Shown: positions 1-8,309 of the stretch, one piece after another
Layout of the letters: each line of letters opens with the position of its first letter
Position numbering within the stretch: position 1 is the first letter of the stretch
Source of the DNA: Rhodoferax sp.
GTDB lineage: Bacteria; Pseudomonadota; Gammaproteobacteria; Burkholderiales; Burkholderiaceae_C
Direction of reading: 5' to 3'
DNA length: 64,000 nucleotides
Assembly: GCF_012927445.1 (NCBI RefSeq)
Contig: NZ_JABBPD010000007.1
Span: 186,001-250,000 of the forward strand
Made by a program: the position numbers and the translations under genes
Notes under the pieces: model-generated
Database searches by the model: none
What the model was told of the DNA's origin: nothing
The model's input: only the letters and a program-made list of their open reading frames with translations

Positions 1-173
1 CACCAGAAGCGGCGCTGAAAGTCGCGCAACTCCGGCTCCAGCGTCATGCCGCACTTGGGGCAGTTACCGGGATGGTCCTGGCGCACCTCCGGGTGCATCG
101 GACAGGTGTAGACCGTGCCAGCCGCAGCGACCGGCGGCGGGGACTCAGCGGGTGGGGCTGGTTCGGCGGGCAT
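1..173 (-). CDS. Copper-type P-type ATPase, N-terminal fragment
   Basis: The first 57 codons of a minus-strand gene run off the left edge, so the ORF track omits it. After a Pro/Ala-rich leader the protein reads [22 protein letters not shown], the heavy-metal-binding domain found at the N-terminus of many copper/silver translocating P1B ATPases. It is followed by [10 protein letters not shown], the usual run-in to the first membrane helix. The ATPase core (CPx, DKTGT) lies outside the window, so metal specificity cannot be read. It starts 27 bp downstream of the DUF302 gene and is probably co-transcribed with the copper-related genes upstream. Confidence 0.8.
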   Translation of the reverse strand, partial: MPAEPAPPAESPPPVAAAGTVYTCPMHPEVRQDHPGNCPKCGMTLEPELRDFQRRFW

Positions 174-200
174 GATGCACAGCCGTGGGGCGGCGGCCAG

Positions 201-650
201 TCAGGTCAGCGCGGCGCACACCCGCTGCAGCCGCTCACGCGCTTCCTGAGCCACCTTGGCCACCTCCGGGTTGTCGGTCATTTGCAGCATCGCGATCGGG
301 TCGATGAAGCCGACCGTCACCTGGCCGTCGGCATCCTGGCGCACCGCCACATTGCACGGCAGCAGCAGGCCGATGTCGGGCTCGGCCGTCAGCGCGCGAT
401 GCGCCAGCGGGGGGTTGCAGGCACCCAGGATGCGGTGCGCCGGCACATCGAGGCCCAACTTGTTTTTCATGGTGGCCTGCACGTCGATCTCGGTCAAAAT
501 GCCGAAACCTTCCGTCTTCAGTGCGGCACTCACCCGCTCGACAGACGCGGCGAAGTCGGTCTTGCCGAGCTGGGCGTGAAAGCCATAGGACGGGGTCCCG
601 CGCTTCGCATCGGCCTCGCGTGGGTGGGTCGTTGGGGCGTTAGGGTTCAT
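201..650 (-). CDS. DUF302 domain protein
   Basis: A 149-aa protein with no signal peptide or membrane helix. The central part (about residues 35-105), with 'KTEGFGILTEIDVQATMKNK' and 'LGACNPPLAHRAL', matches the DUF302 pattern. DUF302 proteins are small soluble proteins of unsettled function that often sit next to heavy-metal P-ATPases, as here. The start is supported by GGAAA 5 nt before the ATG. It lies directly upstream of the truncated P-ATPase and probably shares its transcript. Family assignment is confident; role is unknown. Confidence 0.85.
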   Translation of the reverse strand: MNPNAPTTHPREADAKRGTPSYGFHAQLGKTDFAASVERVSAALKTEGFGILTEIDVQATMKNKLGLDVPAHRILGACNPPLAHRALTAEPDIGLLLPCNVAVRQDADGQVTVGFIDPIAMLQMTDNPEVAKVAQEARERLQRVCAALT

Positions 651-751
651 GGGTATTTCCTTTCAGGATGGTTAAGGGAGGGTCTGACGCAGGCACCACG
701 TCATGGAGGAGTTGGCCGTTTTATATTTCACTGAGTCTCGTGAGCCCCGCC

Positions 752-1192
752 TTATTTGGCCGGCTCGGCGGGCATCTGGTCCATCATCATTTTCATCATG
801 GTCTGCATCATCTCCATGCGCTTCTCCATCATCTGCTGACGCGCCCCCATGTCACCGGTCATGCCCGGCATGTCCTTCATTTCTTTCATGTCTTTCATAT
901 CGCCCATGCAAGGCATGGACATGCCCCCCATCATGTCCATGCCGTCCTGCATGGTTTTCTTGCGTTCGGCCATCAGCTTGCTGCGTTCTTGCGGGGTCTT
1001 GGCGTTCATCATTTTTTCGTGCATGTCGCGCATGGTCTTCATCTGCGCATCCATCCTGCCCATGGAGTCGGGTGCGGCCAGGCAACTGGCCGATGCAGCG
1101 CCCATCGGCCTTGGCGGCGCGGTGTTGCAGGCGACCAAGGCGCTGGCGGCGGTGACAGCAAAGGCAAGGGGAATGAATCGAAAATGGGTCAT
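752..1192 (-). CDS. Methionine-rich lipoprotein, probable copper binder
   Basis: A 146-aa protein with a lipoprotein signal ending in the lipobox LVAC (Cys22). The mature part is extremely Met-rich: about 34 of 146 residues are Met, in clusters such as MDMMGGMSMPCMGDM and MMKMMMDQM. Mxx/MxM clusters are typical of periplasmic Cu(I)/Ag(I) binding in CopA/CusB-like proteins and in silver-binding repeats, so a role as an envelope copper buffer is inferred. No enzymatic domain is recognised. It lies in the copper cluster between a P-ATPase/DUF302 pair and two other exported proteins. The strongly skewed composition makes homology searches unreliable. Confidence 0.7.
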   Translation of the reverse strand: MTHFRFIPLAFAVTAASALVACNTAPPRPMGAASASCLAAPDSMGRMDAQMKTMRDMHEKMMNAKTPQERSKLMAERKKTMQDGMDMMGGMSMPCMGDMKDMKEMKDMPGMTGDMGARQQMMEKRMEMMQTMMKMMMDQMPAEPAK

Positions 1193-1272
1193 GACAGTCT
1201 CCTGTGGGGTTAGCTAATGTTGGGCGTCAATTTACGCCTACTTCATGTTGATGTCTATGTCGCAGCAGGCAC

Positions 1273-1899
1273 TTAGCGGCTTGCCTGCGAGACTTCCGTC
1301 AGCTTGCCCTTCACAAGCTTGAAGTGGAACCTGGCGCTTACCGCTTGGGACCACAGGTCTTTGTCTTTCAACTCGCGTTGGAACGTCGGCACCTCCACGG
1401 TCACGGTGGCGGCATAGGTGCCATCACCCAGAAGCGCGCTGTTGGCTGAATAGTGCAGGCCGCTGTTGCCCCACATGGGCGGCAAAGGCAACGCGACAGT
1501 CTTGCCAGTTTCCTGGTGTGTCGCGGCAAAGTGGATGTTGGCGTAGGGAATGCGCGTCTTGGTTTTGGGGTCGGTCAGCTTTAACTCGACGTGGTAGCGC
1601 TCATCGGTATCAGGCACATGGGCGTCCCACAGGGGTGGATTGCCCATCTGCATCCACATCGGTTCGGAACCTTCCAGTTCCAATTGGAAAATCATGTTGC
1701 CGGTCGCAACACGGCCGATTAGAACCGCTTTTTTCAAAGGGTCGGCCGCAGCGGCCAGCCGTTTTATCTTGGGTTCAGCAAGTTGTGCCGCCGCGCTTTG
1801 CTGACTATGTGGTTGGCTTGGCGCAGGGATTTGGGCCCAGGAACCGGCACAGGCGGCCGCCAGAGCGAAGGTCAAGGCGGTGTAACGAAGAGGTGACAT
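1273..1899 (-). CDS. Exported protein resembling the Tpd/P19 periplasmic metal-binding family
   Basis: A 208-aa protein with a clear signal peptide (cleavage near SWAQ). The core reads GRVATGNMIFQLELEG, then an acidic 'VPDTDERYHVELKLTD' strand, then IPYANIHFAAT and 'LPPMWGNSGLHYSANSALLG', ending in a beta-strand segment. The pattern of a Met/Glu-containing strand, an 'iPy..i' strand and an 'HYgaN' loop is reminiscent of the P19/Tp34 iron-copper binding fold. The resemblance is by eye only and the family call is tentative. The copper-cluster setting and Met-rich loop (PMWMQMG) fit metal binding. Confidence 0.5.
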   Translation of the reverse strand: MSPLRYTALTFALAAACAGSWAQIPAPSQPHSQQSAAAQLAEPKIKRLAAAADPLKKAVLIGRVATGNMIFQLELEGSEPMWMQMGNPPLWDAHVPDTDERYHVELKLTDPKTKTRIPYANIHFAATHQETGKTVALPLPPMWGNSGLHYSANSALLGDGTYAATVTVEVPTFQRELKDKDLWSQAVSARFHFKLVKGKLTEVSQASR

Positions 1900-2022
1900 G
1901 GTGAACTCCCAGTATGAAAGTCAGGGTGAAAGAACAAGGATTGGGCAAAAAGGATCGGACGCAAAACGCAGGCCCCCGGCTGCACGGATCAATCCGCGCA
2001 GCAGCACGTCAGTTCGAACGGG

Positions 2023-2454
2023 CTAAAGGGTCAGCCGCAGAAAGCGGATGAAGAGGGGTGGTTGCGACCCATCTGGATCACCGGGATCGGGGCGTTGAGA
2101 TGCGCGATCCGCCAGCAATGGCGCCACCGGCGGAAGCGATACCCGCACAAGGGCGACATCCAGGTGCGCAGGCGCATCCGCGGATGGTTTGACCACGCCC
2201 ATTTGCTCGGCCGCACAGAAATTCTGACAAGCCTTCTTCTCGGGTGATGAATCGTGCTCGTCGTCCATGACGTCCAGCCCAGAGACCGACATGGACGTGA
2301 CGCCGGTATCCTGGTGATTGAGGTGACCATGCCGGGCATGATCTTCTTGCACCAGACAGGCGTTGGCAAAGCCCGTGCCCAAAGCCAGCATCCAGACGAA
2401 CAGCATCACAAGGGCTGTGAATCGTATTCTGCGATGGCTCAAGAAAGGCTTCAT
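2023..2454 (-). CDS. Small His/Cys-containing exported or membrane-anchored protein, unknown
   Basis: A 143-aa protein with an N-terminal hydrophobic helix (about residues 12-32) and a His-rich stretch (EDHARHGHLNHQD), then an acidic segment and two Cys in ACQNFCAAEQ. It ends in the hydrophobic tail PLFIRFLRLTL. Proteins of this layout occur next to copper-resistance genes in Burkholderiales, which suggests a metal-related envelope role, but I do not recognise a named family. It is the first gene of the minus-strand copper cluster and is divergent from the molybdopterin oxidoreductase. Confidence 0.55.
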   Translation of the reverse strand: MKPFLSHRRIRFTALVMLFVWMLALGTGFANACLVQEDHARHGHLNHQDTGVTSMSVSGLDVMDDEHDSSPEKKACQNFCAAEQMGVVKPSADAPAHLDVALVRVSLPPVAPLLADRASQRPDPGDPDGSQPPLFIRFLRLTL

Positions 2455-2610
2455 GATGGGGCGGCAGCCTAAAGCTAGACCGCATCCTTTAAATTAATCC
2501 AAAGGCGAAATTAACTCAGATCAGAATCTTTGGCAACCTTTTCCGTCATGGGTATTCACCTTGCGACGTCCGGGATGCACCAAAATACGGGAACAGCCAC
2601 CCTACTGCCC

Positions 2611-4701
2611 ATGAACAAAACATCTGCCCCACCGTCTGACCCCACGATCACCCAGGTATTGGGCGCCTGCCCGCACGACTGTCCGGACACCTGCTCGATG
2701 CTGACCACGGTGGTGGGCGGCATCGCCATCAAGGTGCAGGGCAACCCGGCCCATCCGCACACCGATGGCGCCTTGTGCACCAAGGTGTCGCGTTATACCG
2801 AGCGCAGCTACCACCCGGAGCGTCTGCTGCATCCGCTCAAACGCGTCGGCCCCAAGGGCGCGGGCCAGTTCGAGCGCGTGAGTTGGGAGGTCGCGCTGCA
2901 CGACATCGCCACCCGTCTGAAAACCATTGCCAGCCGCGGGCCGGACGCGGCGCAAGCCATCCTGCCCTACAGCTACGCCGGCACCATGGGGCTGGTGCAA
3001 GGCGACAGTATGTCGGCCCGCTTCTTCCATTGGTTGGGCGCCTCCTTGCTGGACCGCACCATCTGCTCGACCGCCGGGGGCGAGGGCTTGACCCAGACCC
3101 TGGGCGGCAAGGTCGGCATGCGGGTGGAGTTTTTTGCCGAAGCCAAACTGATCCTGATCTGGGGCAGCAACTCGATTACCAGCAACCTGCACTTCTGGCG
3201 CTATGCCCAGGTGGCCAAGCGCAATGGCGCCAAACTGGTCTGCATCGACCCGCGTTTGAGCGAAACCGCTGACAAATGCCACGAACACCTGGCCTTGCTG
3301 CCCGGCACCGACGGTGCCCTGGCGCTGGCGCTGATGCACGAGCTCATCACCCACGACTGGCTCGACCACGACTACCTGGCGCAGTACACGCTGGGCTGGG
3401 AGGGGCTGCGCAGCAGGGCTCTCCAATGGTCGCCCGAACGCGCCGCCTTGGTGTGCGGCCTGCTGCCGCAACAGATCCGCGCCCTGGCCCAGGACTACGG
3501 CGCCTGTGCGGCCAGCCGCGCGCCGGCGGCGATCCGCATGAACTACGGCTTGCAGCGCGTGCATGGCGGCGGCAACGCGGTGCGCCTGATTGCATCCTTG
3601 CCGGCGCTGATCGGCGCCTGGCGCCAGCGGGCTGGCGGGGTTCTGCTTTCCAGTTCAGGCCAATTTCCGGTAAACAAAGCTGCGCTGCAGCGGCCCGATC
3701 TGCTGGCCGGCCAAACGCCGCGCACGATCAACATGAGCACGATTGGCGACGACCTGCTGCGCCCGGCCAGCGCTGAATTCGGGCCAGCGATCGAGGCGCT
3801 GATCGTCTACAACAGCAACCCGGTGGCGATTGCCCCGGACTCGGCCAAGGTGGTGCAGGGCTTTGCCCGCGAAGACCTCTTCACCGTGGTGCTAGAGCAT
3901 TTTCAGACCGACACCGCCGACTACGCTGACTACCTGCTGCCAGCCACTACGCAGCTGGAGCATTGGGATGTGCATTCGAGTTACGGCCACACCGATGCCT
4001 TGCTGAATCGCCCGGCGATAACGCCGCTGGGTGAGGCCAAACCCAACACGCAAATTTTCCGGGAACTGGCCGCCCACATGGGCTTCACCGATCACTGCTT
4101 TGCCGATGACGACCAGGCGCTGTGCCGCCTGGCCTATGGCGAGGCGGTGGATTTTGACGTGCTGCTGGACAAGGGTTTTGCCACGCTGGATCTGGCACCG
4201 GCGCCGTTTGCCCACGGCAACTTTCCGACGCCCTCCGGCAAATGCGAGTTCTTCAGCGCGCGGCTGGCGGCGCAGGGGCTGGATGGCTTGCCCGACCATG
4301 TGCCGAACCATGAAGCGTTCAATTCATCCCCGCTCTATCCGCTGGCGATGATCTCGCCGCCGGCGCGCAATTTCCTGAATTCCAGTTTCGTCAACGTGAA
4401 GAGTTTGCGCGAGCTCGAAGGCGAGCCGCTGCTGGAAATGCACGCGACGGACGCTGCCGCGCGTGGCCTGCAAAGTGGCGACGGAGTGCGTGTTTTCAAC
4501 CAGCGCGGCGTTTATCGCTGCAAGGTAGCCATTTCCAAACGCGCCCGTCCCGGCGTGGTCAACGGGCTGGGCGTCTGGTGGCGCAAGCTCGGCCTGGATG
4601 GCACCAACGTGAACCAGGTCACCAGCCAAAAGCTGACCGACCTGGGCCGTGGCCCTACGTTTTACGATTGCCTGGTGCAGGTCGAGCAAGACACGCTTTA
4701 A
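2611..4701 (+). CDS. Molybdopterin oxidoreductase (DMSO reductase family)
   Basis: About 696 aa from the ATG at 2611; the ORF track extends 27 codons upstream to a TTG that I consider unlikely. The N-terminus carries CPHDCPDTC followed 27 residues later by another Cys, the 4Fe-4S site of bis-MGD enzymes. It continues through the usual molybdopterin domain (DRTICSTAGGEG, LIWGSNSITSN, CIDPRLSETADKC) and a C-terminal dinucleotide-binding beta-barrel (ARNFLNSSF to the end). No Tat signal is visible, so it is probably cytoplasmic. No electron-transfer subunit is adjacent. Substrate is unknown; this subfamily is usually annotated only as a molybdopterin oxidoreductase. Confidence 0.85.
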   Translation: MNKTSAPPSDPTITQVLGACPHDCPDTCSMLTTVVGGIAIKVQGNPAHPHTDGALCTKVSRYTERSYHPERLLHPLKRVGPKGAGQFERVSWEVALHDIATRLKTIASRGPDAAQAILPYSYAGTMGLVQGDSMSARFFHWLGASLLDRTICSTAGGEGLTQTLGGKVGMRVEFFAEAKLILIWGSNSITSNLHFWRYAQVAKRNGAKLVCIDPRLSETADKCHEHLALLPGTDGALALALMHELITHDWLDHDYLAQYTLGWEGLRSRALQWSPERAALVCGLLPQQIRALAQDYGACAASRAPAAIRMNYGLQRVHGGGNAVRLIASLPALIGAWRQRAGGVLLSSSGQFPVNKAALQRPDLLAGQTPRTINMSTIGDDLLRPASAEFGPAIEALIVYNSNPVAIAPDSAKVVQGFAREDLFTVVLEHFQTDTADYADYLLPATTQLEHWDVHSSYGHTDALLNRPAITPLGEAKPNTQIFRELAAHMGFTDHCFADDDQALCRLAYGEAVDFDVLLDKGFATLDLAPAPFAHGNFPTPSGKCEFFSARLAAQGLDGLPDHVPNHEAFNSSPLYPLAMISPPARNFLNSSFVNVKSLRELEGEPLLEMHATDAAARGLQSGDGVRVFNQRGVYRCKVAISKRARPGVVNGLGVWWRKLGLDGTNVNQVTSQKLTDLGRGPTFYDCLVQVEQDTL

Positions 4702-4706
4702 GCGTC

Positions 4707-5168
4707 TTACGCGCCAAAGCTCTCCGGCATCTGCACCGCCACCACCTCGCCGCGCGCGGTAGCGACACCGTCGACCAGCACCGTGGCTTCCACGATCACC
4801 TTGCGGCCCTTGATCTCCTTCACCCGGCCCCGAATTTCAAGCGTGCTCGCGATGGGGGTCGGTTTCAGGTAGTCGACGTGCAACGAACCGGTGACGAAGC
4901 GAAACGCAGGCAGCGTGTCCATGTCGCGGCCCTCGGCGCGGTACATGGCGGCCGCGGCCGTGCCGGTGCTGTGGCAGTCGATCAAGGAAGCAATCAAACC
5001 ACCGTAGGTAAAGCCGGGCACGGCCGTGTGCTGGGGCAGCGGCGTGAAGCGCGTGACGGTCTCCTCGCCATCCCAAAAAGTCTTGATCTGGTGGCCGTGC
5101 GCGTTCAGCCGGCCGCAGCCGTAACAATGCGCCAGATTTTCCGGGTAGTAGTCTTGAAAAGCTTTCAT
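4707..5168 (-). CDS. PaaI-like hotdog-fold thioesterase
   Basis: A 153-aa hotdog protein. The start at MKAFQDYYPENLAHCYGCG is preferred over the longer 179-aa ORF because GAAAG precedes it and the family starts here. The 'CYGCGRLNAHG' lead-in, the 'GFTYGGLIASLIDCHSTGTA' helix and the 'DYLKPTPIASTLEIRGRV' strand are the PaaI/4HBT pattern of an acyl-CoA thioesterase; the actual acyl substrate is unknown. It ends 5 bp from the converging molybdopterin oxidoreductase and is the last gene of a probable minus-strand operon after the TauE-type permease. Confidence 0.8.
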   Translation of the reverse strand: MKAFQDYYPENLAHCYGCGRLNAHGHQIKTFWDGEETVTRFTPLPQHTAVPGFTYGGLIASLIDCHSTGTAAAAMYRAEGRDMDTLPAFRFVTGSLHVDYLKPTPIASTLEIRGRVKEIKGRKVIVEATVLVDGVATARGEVVAVQMPESFGA

Positions 5169-5235
5169 GGATTCTTTCAGGGTTAAAAATGTGGAGCGCC
5201 TTTGTTGCGCGACCCGGTGGGACGGGCCCAAGCAA

Positions 5236-6042
5236 TCAGGACACAACCCAGCCAGCCGCTCTGGCCAGCATCAATGCCGCCACCCCCAAGCTGAACCAGG
5301 CAAACGCCTGTTGCAGACGGGCGGCGTTGAGCTTGCCGGCCAGCTGGCGTCCCAGCAGCAAGGCCAACACGGCGCCCAAGGCGAACGGCAGCGCCACCGC
5401 CCAGGGCAGCGAGCCGTGCCAGGCCGCGGCGGAAACCCCGCTCAGGGAAACCAGGGCAATCACCGCCAGCGACGTCACCTGAACACTGCGCATGTCCAGA
5501 TCGGTGTACCGCGTCAGCGCCGGGACGATGACAAAACCGCCACCGACGCCGAGCAAGCCGCTGAGCAGTCCCGAGATCAGGCCGGTGCCAGCCAGCGCGC
5601 GGGCGCACGGCAGCGTCCAGGTCAGGCGTTGATCCGCATGGCTCACATGGCAGGGCACGGCCACCGGGCTTTGTCGGCTCGGCGGCGGGCGTTTGAGCAT
5701 GCGCCACGCGGTGTAAATCAGCACCAGGGCGAAGGCGGCCAGCAACGGCCGGTTCGGCAGCCGCTGTGCCATGAAGACGCCCAGCGGCGCCACCAGCATG
5801 CCGGCCACCCCGATCAAGCCGGCGGCGCGGTAGCGCACGATGCGCTGGCGCAGTCCCAGCGTCGCACCTAAAGCGGCGGCCAGGCCGACCGCCACCAAAC
5901 CCACCGGCGCCGCTTGTTGCACCGGCAGGTGCAGGCCAAATACCAGCAGCGGGATCGCCAGTACGCCGCCGCCGGCGCCGGTCAGGGCCAGCATGGCGCC
6001 AATGATGGCACCGAGTGCAATCGCCAGGGTCATGGGTTCCAT
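5236..6042 (-). CDS. TauE/SafE family sulfite/organosulfur permease
   Basis: A 268-aa membrane protein with about eight hydrophobic segments. The start used is MEPMTLAIALGAIIGA (a second in-frame ATG lies at 6033). The repeated glycine-rich motifs GAMLALTGAGGGVLAIPLL and GLLSGLLGVGGGFVIVPAL are the two halves of the TauE/SafE (DUF81) fold. The longer 402-aa ORF in the track begins in an antisense-like frame through the upstream gene and is not real upstream of 6042. It follows the persulfide dioxygenase by 10 bp, suggesting export of sulfite or another product of persulfide oxidation, an inference from context. Confidence 0.85.
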   Translation of the reverse strand: MEPMTLAIALGAIIGAMLALTGAGGGVLAIPLLVFGLHLPVQQAAPVGLVAVGLAAALGATLGLRQRIVRYRAAGLIGVAGMLVAPLGVFMAQRLPNRPLLAAFALVLIYTAWRMLKRPPPSRQSPVAVPCHVSHADQRLTWTLPCARALAGTGLISGLLSGLLGVGGGFVIVPALTRYTDLDMRSVQVTSLAVIALVSLSGVSAAAWHGSLPWAVALPFALGAVLALLLGRQLAGKLNAARLQQAFAWFSLGVAALMLARAAGWVVS

Positions 6043-6052
6043 CGGTGGGCGC

Positions 6053-6913
6053 TCAGAGGACGTTGATTGGAATCTTGAGGTAGCGCACGCCGTTGTCTTC
6101 CGGCGGCGGCAGTTGGCCCGCCCGCACATTGACCTGCACGGAAGGCAACAGCAGCCGCGGCATTGCCAGGATTTTGTCGCGCGCCGTGCGCATGCTGACA
6201 AACTCGGCTTGCGTGATGCCGTCATGCACATGGATGTTTTTTTCGCGCTCCTGCCGCACGGTGGTGACCCATGCCGGTGCGCGTCCCGCCGGGGGATAGT
6301 CGTGGCACAGATGGAGTTGTGTCTCGGGCGCGAGGGCCAGCACCTTGTGGATTGAGCGGTACAGGGTGGCGGCGTCGCCGCCGGGAAAGTCGCAGCGTGC
6401 CGAGCCGTAGTCGGGCATGAACAGCGTGTCGCCGATAAACGCATGCTGGCCCACCACGTAGGTCAGACAGGCCGGGGTGTGGCCCGGCGTGTGCATGACG
6501 CGGACGTCGAGGGCCCCGATTTGGAACAACTCACCGTCCTCAAACAGGTGATCAAACTCAGCGCCTTCGGTGTTCATGTCCGGGGCATTGAAGAGCTTCT
6601 TGAATACCGCCTGGACGTCGCAAATATGGCGCCCGATGCCCATTTTTCCACCCAGTTGCGCCTTGAGATAAGGCGCGGCCGACAAGTGATCGGCGTGGGC
6701 GTGCGTCTCCAGCAGCCATGCCACCGTCAGCCCCGCTTGCCGGACATGCTCGATGACTTTGTCAGCGCTGGCGTGTGAAGTACGACCCGACTTCGGATCG
6801 TAGTCCAGCACACTGTCGATGATGGCCGCACGGCGCGTCACCGGGTCGGACACGATGTGCGTGACAGTGGCCGTGTCGAGATCAAAGAAGGATTGGATGG
6901 TGGGTTCTTGCAT
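6053..6913 (-). CDS. Persulfide dioxygenase-like MBL-fold protein (Blh/ETHE1 type)
   Basis: A 286-aa metallo-beta-lactamase-fold protein with the metal motif HAHADH, then HTPGHTPACL, GDTLFMPDYGSARCDFPGG and HLCHDY. This is the Blh subgroup of ETHE1-like persulfide dioxygenases, mononuclear iron enzymes that oxidise glutathione persulfide to sulfite. All expected ligands are present. Upstream is a single-domain rhodanese and downstream a TauE-type permease, the classic sulfide-detoxification arrangement. The usual BigR repressor gene is not next to it. It is cytoplasmic, with no signal peptide. Confidence 0.88.
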   Translation of the reverse strand: MQEPTIQSFFDLDTATVTHIVSDPVTRRAAIIDSVLDYDPKSGRTSHASADKVIEHVRQAGLTVAWLLETHAHADHLSAAPYLKAQLGGKMGIGRHICDVQAVFKKLFNAPDMNTEGAEFDHLFEDGELFQIGALDVRVMHTPGHTPACLTYVVGQHAFIGDTLFMPDYGSARCDFPGGDAATLYRSIHKVLALAPETQLHLCHDYPPAGRAPAWVTTVRQEREKNIHVHDGITQAEFVSMRTARDKILAMPRLLLPSVQVNVRAGQLPPPEDNGVRYLKIPINVL

Positions 6914-6938
6914 GGGGTGGTTCGGCGGGCGGCTCGTG

Positions 6939-7319
6939 TTAGCCGAAGGTCGGCACGCTGGGTTTCACGACCGGTTTGCCGGCACCCGACCAGGCGTCAA
7001 ACCCGCCGCTGATGGACTGGACCTGCAGATAGCCCATCTCATGCAGCGCGCAGGCCGCCAGTGCGGCGCGGCCGCTGGTCTTGCAGTACAACACGATCTT
7101 GAGGTCGCGCGAGCTGAGTTCCGGGGCGTTGCTGAGCTTGAATTCCAGCATGCCACGCGAGGCATGAATGGCGCCGGGCAGGTGGCCCGCGCCGTACTCG
7201 TCGGCCTCGCGCACGTCGAGCAACACATCGGCCTCACGAATGGCCTGGTCGGCATCCGCAAGAGAGACTTCCTGAATGCGTGACTTGGCAGCGGTAACGA
7301 GGTCGTGAACAGTTTTCAT
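6939..7319 (-). CDS. Single-domain rhodanese (sulfurtransferase)
   Basis: A 126-aa protein with the rhodanese signature: DVREADEYGAGHLPGAIHA and the catalytic loop YCKTSGRAALAA, with the persulfide-forming Cys near residue 83. The final domain reads GFDAWSGAGKPV. Single-domain rhodaneses paired with ETHE1-like dioxygenases move sulfane sulfur between thiosulfate, glutathione and protein acceptors. It is the first gene of the sulfur operon, 25 bp upstream of the dioxygenase. No signal peptide is present. Confidence 0.9.
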   Translation of the reverse strand: MKTVHDLVTAAKSRIQEVSLADADQAIREADVLLDVREADEYGAGHLPGAIHASRGMLEFKLSNAPELSSRDLKIVLYCKTSGRAALAACALHEMGYLQVQSISGGFDAWSGAGKPVVKPSVPTFG

Positions 7320-7441
7320 CGGAGCTTCTTTCTGATTCAGGTTAAAACAATAGCCACCACACGGGTGGTTTGCCGGCTATATTTTCGGTTTTTGGCGCAG
7401 GCACGATCACCACTTGACCCGGGCATTCATGGGGTGGGCGC

Positions 7442-8206
7442 TTAAGCGACCCAACCCCATTTTTTGAAAATCGCTGCACCAGCGGGGGATGCTAAGAAAT
7501 CAACGAATTCCTGGGCTGTGGCTTTCGTCTTGCCCAGCGTCGTCAAGACAACCCCCGTATCACGGAAAACGGCATACTCAGGTTCAATGCGAACAACATC
7601 CGCCAAGCTGGGGTTGGCTACTTGCCAAATATTCCAAATGAGCCACACGTCTATCTCGGGCTTGTCAATCCATTGCTGACGCGCTTCAGCGCTGTTTTTG
7701 GCGTAACCCACAATATTTTTACGCATGTTCTTGACGGTATTGATGTTGCCCTTGCGCCCGGCCATATCTTCCCAAACACCGTTTTGCCCTGCGCCGTTGA
7801 CCACTAAAATTTTCACGCCCGGCTTAAGCAAGCTGTTAACACCGGTGATTTTTTGGGGGTTGCCTGGTCGGACCAGAATGGACAGGGGTCTGAGGTACAA
7901 GGGCTGTACCTCCGTATGTGAGATGCTGCCGCCCAAGGCTTGAACAAAGTCGGTCATCATGGTTTCTGAACCACTGTAGATGATGTCAGCATCATTTTTT
8001 GCCTTGTCCACCCATTGCGGTGTAGGGCCAGCCGTGACTTCAATCTTGACCCCCGTTTTCTTTTCAAACGCAGCGGCAGCCTCTTTCATGGCCGGCGCTG
8101 GACCGCCCGGACCATAGACGCGCAATGCGTCTTGTGCGTGTGCTGTGGTGATGGCGGCAAAAGCGCAGATCAAAACAGGAAAAATAGCTTTCGAAAATAA
8201 TTTCAT
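7442..8206 (-). CDS. Periplasmic substrate-binding protein, molybdate-like, orphan
   Basis: A 254-aa protein with a signal peptide cleaved near AHAQ. The mature sequence LRVYGPGGPAPAMKEAAAAF, 'DIIYSGSETMMTDF' and 'YLRPLSILVRPGNPQ' follows the ModA/SBP_bac_11 type II solute-binding fold. No ABC permease or ATPase genes adjoin it, so the transporter it serves is unknown and the bound ligand may not be molybdate. The molybdopterin enzyme nearby makes an oxyanion link tempting but unproven. Codon use and GC look a little lower than the neighbours. Confidence 0.75.
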   Translation of the reverse strand: MKLFSKAIFPVLICAFAAITTAHAQDALRVYGPGGPAPAMKEAAAAFEKKTGVKIEVTAGPTPQWVDKAKNDADIIYSGSETMMTDFVQALGGSISHTEVQPLYLRPLSILVRPGNPQKITGVNSLLKPGVKILVVNGAGQNGVWEDMAGRKGNINTVKNMRKNIVGYAKNSAEARQQWIDKPEIDVWLIWNIWQVANPSLADVVRIEPEYAVFRDTGVVLTTLGKTKATAQEFVDFLASPAGAAIFKKWGWVA

Positions 8207-8309
8207 GGTTTCACTTTTTCAGTCAATGACTGATGTTTACAAGATGTATACGACCCGTCTTGATGGTCAAAAGAGACCCCCGGCGGAAAGCAAAGGGTCG
8301 ACAAATTAA

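Noticed and set aside
5236-6444. 402-aa ORF that seems to extend the TauE permease
   Set aside because: The first 134 residues are an out-of-frame reading of the persulfide dioxygenase gene; the permease begins at MEPMTLAIALG (6042).
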